Origin: Pseudomonadota bacterium
GTDB lineage: Bacteria > Pseudomonadota > Alphaproteobacteria > Reyranellales > Reyranellaceae
DNA: 46,165 nucleotides
Direction: 5' to 3'
Assembly (NCBI GenBank): GCA_020160955.1
Contig: JAIUOX010000029.1
Location: 1 to 46,165, forward strand
The position numbers and the translations under genes were made by a program. The notes under the pieces are model-generated. The model did no database searches. It was not told the origin of the DNA and worked only from the letters and a program-made list of their open reading frames with translations. Of the stretch, positions 40,544-46,165 are shown one piece after another (the stretch's first letter is position 1; each line of letters begins with the position of its first letter).

Positions 40544-40981
40544 ATGACCGGCCCGCGACTGTCGCCCCTCGACTGCACCTGCTTCCGCGTCCGCCGCGCG
40601 GCGCGCCGGGTGACCCAGATCTACAGCCACCATCTCGCGCCGACCGGTCTCAAGATCTCGCAATTCTCGCTGCTCGGCCACGTGCTGGGCCAGGGCCCGG
40701 TGACGATCGGCCGGCTGTCGGAGCTGACCGCGACCGACCGCACGACCCTGACCCGCAACCTCGCGCCGCTGCTCAAGCAGGGCCTGGTCGAGCGCGCCGA
40801 TTCCGGCGACCGCCGGCGCCACGAGCTGGTGGCGACGCCGGACGGCCGCGCCCTGTTCAAGCGTGCCCTGCCGCTATGGGCCGCGGCGGAACAGGAAGTG
40901 CGCACGGCGATGGGCCCGCGGCTGACCGCCGACCTGCACGGCGCGATCGACCGCTCGATGGAAAGGCTCGCCGCGCTCTAG
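40544..40981 (+). CDS. MarR family transcriptional regulator
   Basis: This 145-residue winged-helix protein has ISQFSLLGHVLGQGPVTIGRLSELTATDRTTLTRNLAPLLKQGLVERADSGDRRRHELVATPDGRALFKRALPLW, the complete MarR domain with wing. Divergent from the thioesterase with a 76-bp spacer, so it probably controls that gene and itself. The N-terminus contains a cysteine (LDCTCFRVRRAARRV). Its stop overlaps that of the convergent tenA gene. Confidence 0.9.
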   Translation: MTGPRLSPLDCTCFRVRRAARRVTQIYSHHLAPTGLKISQFSLLGHVLGQGPVTIGRLSELTATDRTTLTRNLAPLLKQGLVERADSGDRRRHELVATPDGRALFKRALPLWAAAEQEVRTAMGPRLTADLHGAIDRSMERLAAL

Positions 40982-41589
40982 AGGTTGGCGTCGAAGAAGT
41001 CGTATTCCAGCGCCATCGCGCGACGGTAGTGGGCGCGCACCGCCCCGGTGTCGGCGGCGTGCCGGTCGAGCAGCGTCTCGAGACCGGCGGCCAGTGCCTC
41101 GAAGCCGGGATCGGCGTAGGTCCTGACCCACTCGGCATAGGCCGGCGCCACCGGTCCCCGGGCCAGCGACTGGCCGAGGAAGGCGTAGAGCCGCATGCAC
41201 GGCGTCATCGCCGCGATGGTCTCGCCGAGCACGCCGCGCTTCGCCGTCGCTGCCAGGAAATCGACGTAGGCCAGTGTCGCCGCGACCGGCGTCACGCCTC
41301 CCATGTCGATGCCCAGCCGCGCCGCGTAGCCGGCATGCAGCTTCAGCTCCTCGACCACGCCGCCGATCAGGCCGGCGAAGGCCTCGAGGTCGTCGCGCGT
41401 CGTGCTGCCCGCGAGGCACAGCGCGTAGGCCCGCGCGAACGCCTCGAGGAACCACGCGTCCTGCGCGACGTAGGCCTTGAAGCGGTCGGCCGGCAGGCGG
41501 CCGTCGCCCAGCCCGCGCACGAAGCCGTGCGCGAGGATGCGCTCGGCCTGGTCGCGATTGTCGTCCCACAGGCGGCGGGACAGGCTCAC
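40978..41589 (-). CDS. tenA: TenA/thiaminase II family protein
   Basis: A 203-residue all-helical TenA protein with FKAYVAQDAWFLEAFARAYALCLAG, GVVEELKLHAGYAARLG, the catalytic cysteine region MTPCMRLYAFLGQSLA and C-terminal Glu in ALEYDFFDANL. Family members hydrolyse aminopyrimidines in thiamin salvage. The GTG at 41589 overlaps the metZ stop (GTGA), so translation is coupled to methionine synthesis and should fall under the metZ riboswitch. Confidence 0.88.
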   Translation of the reverse strand: MSLSRRLWDDNRDQAERILAHGFVRGLGDGRLPADRFKAYVAQDAWFLEAFARAYALCLAGSTTRDDLEAFAGLIGGVVEELKLHAGYAARLGIDMGGVTPVAATLAYVDFLAATAKRGVLGETIAAMTPCMRLYAFLGQSLARGPVAPAYAEWVRTYADPGFEALAAGLETLLDRHAADTGAVRAHYRRAMALEYDFFDANL

Positions 41590-42791
41590 CCGTTCAGGGC
41601 CTGGGTGAGGTCGGCGATGATGTCCTCGACGTCCTCGAGGCCGACCGAGATGCGGACGGTGCCGTCGGTGATGCCGAGCTTCGCGCGCTCCTCGGCGCCG
41701 ATGCGCATGTGCGTCGTCGTCGCCGGGTGGGTGACGAGGCTCTTGGCGTCGCCCAGGTTGTTCGAGATGTCGACCAGCGTCAGCCGGTTCAGCGCCTTGA
41801 ACGCCGCGTCCTTGCCGCCCTTGAGGTCGAAGGTGACGACGCCGCCCGAGCCGTTCGGCATCTGCTTCATCGCCAGCGCGTGCTGCGGGTGGTCCTTGCG
41901 GCCCGGGTAGAGCACGCGGCCGACCGCCTTGTGCGCCGCCAGCGCGTCGGCGACCTTGGTCGCGTTGGCGCAGTGGCGCTCGACGCGCAGGCCGAGCGTC
42001 TCCAGCCCCTTCACCAGCACCCAGGCATTGAACGGGCTGAGCGACGGGCCGGTGTTGCGGATGATCGGCTGCAGCTTGTCGATGATGTACTCGCGCGAGC
42101 CCAGCACCGCACCGCCCAGCGTGCGGCCCTGGCCGTCGATGTACTTGGTCGCCGAGTGGACGACGACGTCGGCGCCCCACTCCAGCGGCCGCTGCAGGAT
42201 CGGCGTGGCGAAGGCGTTGTCGAGCACCACCTTGGCGCCGGCCTTGTGGGCGAGGTCGCAGACCGCGCGGATGTCGACGATGTCGAGCATCGGGTTGGAC
42301 GGCGATTCGAACAGCACCGCCTGGGTCGGCTTCGACAGCGCCTTCTCCCACTGCGCGAGATCGCCGCCGTCGACCAGCTCGCTGTGCACGCCGTACTTCG
42401 GCAAGAGGTCGGTCACGATGTAGTGGCACGAGCCGAACAGCTGGCGGGCCGCGACGATGCGGTCGCCGGCCTTGAGCAGCGCCAGCAGGGCGAAGAACAC
42501 CGCCGACATGCCGGTCGAGGTCGAGCGGCAGGCCTCGGCGCCCTCGAGCGCGGCCAGTCGGTTCTCGAACATGCTGACGGTCGGGTTGCCGAAGCGCGAG
42601 TACTGGTAGTGGTTGCTCTCGCCCTTGAAGGTCGCCTCGGCCTCCTCGGCGCTCAAGTAGGCGTAGCCCGAGGTCAGGAACAGCGCCTCCGACGTCTCGT
42701 CGAAGTTGCTGCGCACCTGGCCGCCGCGCACCGCGCGGGTCTGCGTCCGCCACTTCGTCTGGTCGGGACCCGCCTTCTTCGCTCCGCTCAT
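41586..42791 (-). CDS. metZ: O-succinylhomoserine sulfhydrylase
   Basis: A 401-residue Cys/Met-metabolism PLP enzyme. It has YQYSRFGNPTVSMFENRLAALEGAEACRSTSTGMSAVFFALLALLK, FESPSNPMLDIVDI, the PLP lysine in VVVHSATKYIDGQGRTLGG and NLGDAKSLVTHPATTTH. Length and motifs fit MetZ, which makes homocysteine from O-succinylhomoserine and sulfide. Start is the ATG at 42791. It is preceded by a promoter, a SAM-II-type aptamer and a terminator, giving feedback by SAM. tenA is coupled downstream. Confidence 0.93.
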   Translation of the reverse strand: MSGAKKAGPDQTKWRTQTRAVRGGQVRSNFDETSEALFLTSGYAYLSAEEAEATFKGESNHYQYSRFGNPTVSMFENRLAALEGAEACRSTSTGMSAVFFALLALLKAGDRIVAARQLFGSCHYIVTDLLPKYGVHSELVDGGDLAQWEKALSKPTQAVLFESPSNPMLDIVDIRAVCDLAHKAGAKVVLDNAFATPILQRPLEWGADVVVHSATKYIDGQGRTLGGAVLGSREYIIDKLQPIIRNTGPSLSPFNAWVLVKGLETLGLRVERHCANATKVADALAAHKAVGRVLYPGRKDHPQHALAMKQMPNGSGGVVTFDLKGGKDAAFKALNRLTLVDISNNLGDAKSLVTHPATTTHMRIGAEERAKLGITDGTVRISVGLEDVEDIIADLTQALNG

Positions 42792-42813
42792 CGTCCGATC
42801 CTCGCAAGCCAAC

Positions 42814-42842
42814 AAAAAACCCCCGACCGGACAGGACGGGGG
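42814..42842 (-). terminator. Intrinsic terminator in the metZ leader
   Basis: CCCCCG/CGGGGG stem (42820-42842) followed on the minus strand by six T. It lies between the aptamer and the metZ start, so SAM binding probably decides read-through. Confidence 0.85.
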
Positions 42843-42855
42843 CTTGGACGCCTCT

Positions 42856-42911
42856 CCGACCTTTTAGCGATGTTTAACGTGGTCGCAAGCCGGTCGGCTC
42901 AAATCTCCACG
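42856..42911 (-). promoter_or_regulatory. SAM-II-type riboswitch aptamer
   Basis: On the minus strand P1 is CGTGG (42907-42911) with CCACG (42878-42882). The loop starts AGATTT. After P1 come TTAAACATCGCTAAAAGG and a pseudoknot arm GGTCGG (42856-42861) that pairs with CCGACC in the loop. GATTT, the TTAAA stretch and GCTAAAAGG match the SAM-II core known upstream of alphaproteobacterial met genes. A small extra hairpin in the loop is a variation. Confidence 0.75.
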
Positions 42912-42919
42912 GTGACGGG

Positions 42920-42948
42920 GCTATACAGCGGCCGAAGGAACCTCGCAA
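42920..42948 (-). promoter_or_regulatory. metZ promoter
   Basis: On the minus strand TTGCGA (42943-42948), 17 nt, TATAGC (42920-42925). The predicted start (about 42913) falls just before the aptamer. Confidence 0.6.
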
Positions 42949-42974
42949 GGGGCCTCCTTGAAAAAGGCAACGAG

Positions 42975-42993
42975 GTTAGCTAACTTAGCCAAC
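42975..42993. promoter_or_regulatory. Palindromic operator candidate of the Phd-VapC pair
   Basis: GTTAGCTAAC is a perfect 10-bp palindrome, followed by the partial repeat TTAGCCAAC directly ahead of the antitoxin ATG at 42994. Antitoxin-toxin complexes usually repress at such sites. Confidence 0.5.
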
Positions 42994-43248
42994 ATGAAGC
43001 GCGTCAACACGCACGAGGCCAAGTCGCAGCTCTCGAAGCTGATCGCGGCCGTGCGCGCCGGCGAGGAAGTCGTGATCTGCCAGGCCGACAAGCCGGTGGC
43101 GCGGCTGCTCCCCTACGAGCCGCCTCGCCGGAAGCCGCGGCTCGGCACCTTCAAGGGCAAGATCAAGCTGCACCCGGGCTGGGATTCGCCCGAGACCGAC
43201 GCGGAGATCGAGGCCCTGATGCTGGGCGAGGACGTCGCGAAGCGGTGA
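42994..43248 (+). CDS. Phd/YefM-family antitoxin
   Basis: An 84-residue antitoxin. The N-terminal Phd/YefM domain reads VNTHEAKSQLSKLIAAVRAGEEVVICQADKPVARLLPYE, and the C-terminal tail (RLGTFKGKIKLHPGWDSPETDAEIEALMLG) should cover the toxin active site. I chose the ATG at 42994, since the TTG at 42958 would translate the operator. The toxin gene overlaps by 4 nt (GTGA). Confidence 0.92.
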   Translation: MKRVNTHEAKSQLSKLIAAVRAGEEVVICQADKPVARLLPYEPPRRKPRLGTFKGKIKLHPGWDSPETDAEIEALMLGEDVAKR

Positions 43249-43622
43249 AGCTTCTTCTCGACTCGAATGCCTATCTCTGGGCGATCCTGCGGCCATCGGA
43301 ACTGGCGCCGTCCGCGCGGCGCGCCCTCGAGGACACCGACAACCAGCGCTTCGTGAGCGTTGCGTCGCTCTGGGAGCTGACCATCAAGGCGTCCATCGGA
43401 AAGCTCGACCTGCCCGATGACTTCATGGAGGGCGTCGAGCACCTGGAGGCTTCGCTTCTGCCGTTGGCGGTGCCGCACATGAAGAAGCTGCGGACGCTGC
43501 CACTCCACCACCGCGATCCCTTCGATCGCCTGCTGGTGGCGCAGGCCCTTTCGGAACAATTGACGATCGTCACCCGGGACCGCCGGTTCGACGCCTACGG
43601 CGTGTCGATCCTGGCGGCGTAG
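43245..43622 (+). CDS. vapC: PIN-domain toxin (VapC-like)
   Basis: The protein has 125 residues. PIN-domain acidic residues are visible at LLLDSNAYLWAI (D6), the SVASLWELTIKASIGKL glutamate and DPFDRLLVAQALSEQLTIVTRDRRFDAYG. It is a predicted Mg2+-dependent RNase held in check by the overlapping antitoxin. A palindromic repeat with T-run directly downstream (43649-43726) can terminate the operon. Confidence 0.92.
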   Translation: MKLLLDSNAYLWAILRPSELAPSARRALEDTDNQRFVSVASLWELTIKASIGKLDLPDDFMEGVEHLEASLLPLAVPHMKKLRTLPLHHRDPFDRLLVAQALSEQLTIVTRDRRFDAYGVSILAA

Positions 43623-43648
43623 AGGGGGCACGAGGGACACAAGAGGAT

Positions 43649-43726
43649 TGTCATCCCGAGCGCCAGCGAGGGACCTTTCAGGCTCCGAGGAAAGGTCCCT
43701 CGCTCCGCTCGGGATGACAGTTTTTT
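43649..43726. repeat. Dispersed palindromic repeat, copy 4, with T-tract
   Basis: Inverted arms 43649-43678 and 43691-43719 with a 12-nt loop, followed by TTTTTT at 43721-43726. It lies between the convergent vapC and acetolactate-synthase-like genes and probably works as a terminator. Confidence 0.9.
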
Positions 43727-45415
43727 CTACCCCTTCTGCTTCGCCAGCGACTGTTCGCGCAGCTGGGTCAGCGTGATGCGCGAGGTCAGGGCCTCGGGGT
43801 CGGTCTTGACGTGGATGATCGACGGCAGGTTGGCCGCGACGCAGCGCTCGAAGGCGGCGGGATAGTCCTCCGTCTTCTCGACCGTCTCGCCGTGGCCGCC
43901 GAAGGCGCGGGCGTAGGCGGCGAAGTCGGGGTTCTTCAGCTCGGTGCCATGCACGCGCGTCGGGTACTCGCGCTCCTGGTGCATGCGGATCGTGCCGTAC
44001 ATGCCGTTGTCGACCACGGTGATGATCACGTTGGCGCCGTGCTGCACGGCGGTCGCGAACTCCTGGCCGTTCATCAGGAAGCAGCCGTCGCCGGCCAGCG
44101 ACACCACCATGCGCCCGGGCGCCACGATCTTGGCCGCCACCGCGGCCGGCACGCCGTAGCCCATCGCGCCGCTGGTCGGCGCCAGCTGGGTCTTGAAGCC
44201 GCGGTACTGGAAGAAGCGGTGGAGGAACGCGGCGTAGTTGCCGGCGCCGTTGGTGACGATCGCGTCGTCGGGCAGCCGCTTGTTCAGCCAGGCGCAGACC
44301 TCGCCCATGTTGACCGCGCCGGGCAGCGGGCCGGGCTTGATGTTCTCGAGGTACTCGGCGCGCGCCGCCGCCGTCGCCGCCTTCCAGCGGCTGCCGTCGA
44401 CCGGCTTCATCGCCTTCGCCGCGGCGGCGAAGTGCGCCATGCCGCTGTTGATCGGCAGGGCCGCCTGGTAGACGCGGCCCAGTTCCTCGGGGCTGGCATG
44501 CACGTGCACCAGCTTCTGGCGCGGCACCGGCACGTCGAACAGCGTGTAGTTGGCCGAGGTCGCCTCGCCCAGCCGCGGGCCGACCGCGATCACGAGGTCG
44601 GCCTCCTTCATGCGCTTGCCCAGTGCCGGCCCGACGCCGACGCCGAGATCGCCGACGTAGTTGGCGTGGCGGTTGTCGAACAGGTCCTGGTTGCGGAACG
44701 ACGCCGCCACGGGAAGGTGGTTGGCCTCGGCGAAGGCGCGGATGTCGTTGCACGCCTCGGCGGTCCAGCCGCCGCCGCCGACGATCAGGATCGGCCGCTC
44801 GGCCTTCGACAGCAGCTCGCGCAGCGTCGCCATGTCCTGCGGCGCCGGCGCGCCGCGCGACACCTTGTAGGGGCCGGCATCGGCGACCTCGACCTCGTCG
44901 GCCAGCATGTCCTCGGGCAACGAGACCACGACCGGGCCCGGGCGGCCGTTCACCGCGACGTGGAAGGCCTGGCTGATCAGCTCGGGGATGCGCCGCGCGT
45001 CCTCGATCTGCACCACCCACTTGGCCATCTGGCCGAACATGCGGCGGTAGTCGATCTCCTGGAACGCCTCGCGGTCCATCGCCTCTCGCGCCACCTGGCC
45101 GACCAGCAGGATCATCGGCGTCGAGTCCTGGAAGCCGGTGTGCAGGCCGATGCTGGCGTTGGTCGCGCCCGGACCGCGCGTCACGAAGGCGATGCCGGGC
45201 TTGCCGGTCAGCTTGCCGTAGGCCTCGGCCATGTTGGCGACGCCGCCTTCCTGGCGGCAGATCACGTAACGCAGCGAGTTGCGCTGGGCGTACAGGGCGT
45301 CGATCGCCGCGAGGTAGCTCTCGCCCGGCACGCCGAAAATCGTGTCGGCGCCGTGGATGCGCAGCTGGTCGATCAGCACCTGGGCGCCGCTGCGGCGCGG
45401 ATTAGAACTCGCCAT
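43727..45415 (-). CDS. Acetolactate synthase-like thiamine-diphosphate enzyme
   Basis: A 562-residue ThDP enzyme in three domains. The N-terminal PYR domain has FGVPGESYLAAIDAL and catalytic Glu in CRQEGGVANMAEAYG, the central domain has PILIVGGGGWTAEA, and the C-terminal PP domain has VSLAGDGCFLMNGQEFATAVQHGANVIITVVDNGMYGTIR (GDG-Nx metal site). Architecture is that of acetolactate synthase large subunits, but no small regulatory subunit is nearby. Catabolic or other 2-ketoacid-using ThDP enzymes are equally possible. GGGGAGG precedes the ATG. Confidence 0.85.
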   Translation of the reverse strand: MASSNPRRSGAQVLIDQLRIHGADTIFGVPGESYLAAIDALYAQRNSLRYVICRQEGGVANMAEAYGKLTGKPGIAFVTRGPGATNASIGLHTGFQDSTPMILLVGQVAREAMDREAFQEIDYRRMFGQMAKWVVQIEDARRIPELISQAFHVAVNGRPGPVVVSLPEDMLADEVEVADAGPYKVSRGAPAPQDMATLRELLSKAERPILIVGGGGWTAEACNDIRAFAEANHLPVAASFRNQDLFDNRHANYVGDLGVGVGPALGKRMKEADLVIAVGPRLGEATSANYTLFDVPVPRQKLVHVHASPEELGRVYQAALPINSGMAHFAAAAKAMKPVDGSRWKAATAAARAEYLENIKPGPLPGAVNMGEVCAWLNKRLPDDAIVTNGAGNYAAFLHRFFQYRGFKTQLAPTSGAMGYGVPAAVAAKIVAPGRMVVSLAGDGCFLMNGQEFATAVQHGANVIITVVDNGMYGTIRMHQEREYPTRVHGTELKNPDFAAYARAFGGHGETVEKTEDYPAAFERCVAANLPSIIHVKTDPEALTSRITLTQLREQSLAKQKG

Positions 45416-45817
45416 GATCCTCCCCTTCGTGGGTGGTGAACCCTAGGCCACCCATATCTTGTTGAACACGCGCCGGAAATAATCTCGGCGCTTCTGCAAT
45501 TACAGGGCGAGACGCGCCGATCAATTCCGCCGGATTTAGTGTCGATTGTGTGACCAGCGTCGTTGCATCTCAACCCTGCAACGGTTCGGACGCGCGAGCG
45601 GTGGACTTGAGCGGCGAATCAGCGCATAAAAGCTGCATTGCGATACGGCCGATGAGCATCGATCTCGAGTCACGGCACGTCGCGGAGCGCTACGCCGGTC
45701 AACGTCTTCTCGTGAGCTTCTTGGTCATCCGTCAATCTCTTCGAAACGCTTGGACCCCAGCGTCCAGCAAGCGCGCGCCGGACTCCGCTCAATCCTTCCT
45801 CCAGCCCCGAGCCTTGA
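45416..45817. other. 402-bp spacer ahead of the RNA-binding protein gene
   Basis: No convincing gene is seen; a 92-residue frame at 45550-45828 overlaps the RRM start and has no recognisable feature. It must hold divergent promoters. The stretch before the RRM gene is pyrimidine-rich with no Shine-Dalgarno sequence, and may be a long structured leader as in cold-induced RNA-binding protein genes. Confidence 0.5.
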
Positions 45818-46165
45818 ATGAGTCGTAAATTGTTTGTGGGCAACCTGCCCTACTCGGTCACGTCTGAGCGTCTGTCTGAAGCCTTCTCTCAGTTCGGCAC
45901 CGTCACCTCTTCGAAAGTGATCGTGGATCGCGAGACCGGCCGCAGCCGCGGCTTCGCGTTCCTCGAGATGGAAACCGATGACCAGGGCACCGCGGCCATG
46001 CAGGCCATGAACGGTGCGCTGCTCGATGGCCGCTCGATCGCGGTCCGCGAAGCCGTTGAGCGCCAGCCCGGCGGCGGCGGCGGCGGCGGTGGTTACGGCG
46101 GCGGCGGTGGCGGCGGCGGCGGGTTCCGTCCGCGCGGCCCGCGTCCGCCCTACGGCGGCGGCGGC
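45818..46165 (+). CDS. Glycine-rich RRM RNA-binding protein (3' truncated by window end)
   Basis: The first 116 residues are visible from the ATG at 45818. An RRM domain spans residues 3-80, with RNP2 KLFVGNLPYSV and RNP1 RSRGFAFLEM, followed by a glycine-rich tail (runs of glycine with RPRGPRPPYGG) that continues past the window. Such RRM-plus-glycine proteins bind single-stranded RNA and are often cold-induced. No Shine-Dalgarno sequence precedes the ATG, so initiation may depend on the leader. Confidence 0.93.
   Translation, partial: MSRKLFVGNLPYSVTSERLSEAFSQFGTVTSSKVIVDRETGRSRGFAFLEMETDDQGTAAMQAMNGALLDGRSIAVREAVERQPGGGGGGGGYGGGGGGGGGFRPRGPRPPYGGGG

Noticed and set aside
45550..45828. 92-residue frame ahead of the RRM gene
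   Set aside because: It overlaps the clear RRM start, lacks motifs, and has mixed codon use; more likely leader DNA.
1..46165. CRISPR array, tRNA, rRNA, integrase or intact insertion sequence
   Set aside because: None seen on reading both strands; the only repeats are the palindromic elements and the hss relics.

Overview
The window is about 46 kb of GC-rich DNA (third codon positions almost all G or C) from what is most likely an alphaproteobacterium, possibly Rhodospirillales-like. The grounds are a type III ornithine decarboxylase paired with homospermidine synthase, a Caulobacter-type ceramide cluster (serine palmitoyltransferase, ACP, CerR, acyl ligase), a SAM-II-type leader on metZ, FNR/FixK-type boxes, and a dispersed palindromic repeat that punctuates gene ends. 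No rRNA, tRNA, CRISPR array, integrase or intact insertion sequence was seen. The first gene (Rieske oxygenase) and the last gene (RRM protein) run off the window.

Region by region. 1-5.8 kb is accessory: the end of a ring-hydroxylating oxygenase, a small membrane protein, an AhpD/carboxymuconolactone-decarboxylase-like gene with an in-frame TGA exactly at the second Cys of its CxxC motif (candidate selenoprotein with a SECIS-like hairpin), an HTH-only IclR-like protein, a PNPOx-fold flavoprotein, and a secreted Sel1-like/TM/Mrr-nuclease fusion. 5.8-7.9 kb has lower GC and holds a SET-domain gene and an alpha/beta hydrolase. Two decayed fragments of the 3' end of hss flank the SET gene. 7.9-10.9 kb is the polyamine pair odc-hss, with a structured leader. 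11-14.3 kb is an operon of metallophosphoesterase, GNAT-like acyltransferase (possible ceramide synthase) and MFS transporter. 14.4-17.4 kb holds phaC and a host-attachment-type protein, divergent from a secreted protein. 17.5-22.7 kb is a YbhGFSR-like ABC exporter. 22.7-27 kb is the ceramide cluster. 27-30.3 kb is argD-argF-hslO. 30.3-31.4 kb is a small unrecognised pair including an HExxH protein. 31.4-35.4 kb has a zinc-ribbon/cyclase/AAA giant regulator and a DUF4239-like membrane protein. 35.4-42.8 kb, mostly on the minus strand, carries acyl-CoA dehydrogenase, argE, folE, apaG, a CDF transporter, a thioesterase, tenA and metZ (SAM-II riboswitch plus terminator), with a MarR regulator on the plus strand. 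43-45.4 kb has a Phd-VapC toxin-antitoxin pair and an acetolactate-synthase-like enzyme. The window ends in a glycine-rich RNA-binding protein.

How the genes work together. ODC makes putrescine and HSS turns it into homospermidine. ArgD, ArgF and ArgE supply the ornithine/arginine route that feeds ODC. The SPT-ACP-CerR-ligase set should make the sphingoid backbone, and the GNAT-like protein 10 kb away may N-acylate it. Three FNR/FixK-like boxes sit upstream of the host-attachment/phaC operon, the ABC exporter and the acyl-CoA dehydrogenase, suggesting oxygen-linked control. Two CRP-type palindromes bracket the candidate selenoprotein gene.

The observations most worth following are the CxxU candidate selenoprotein, the periplasmic-sensor/Mrr-nuclease fusion, the hss relics around the SET gene, and a repeat arm that provides the Shine-Dalgarno sequence of an ABC permease. 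All family assignments come from reading motifs by eye; no database search was possible.
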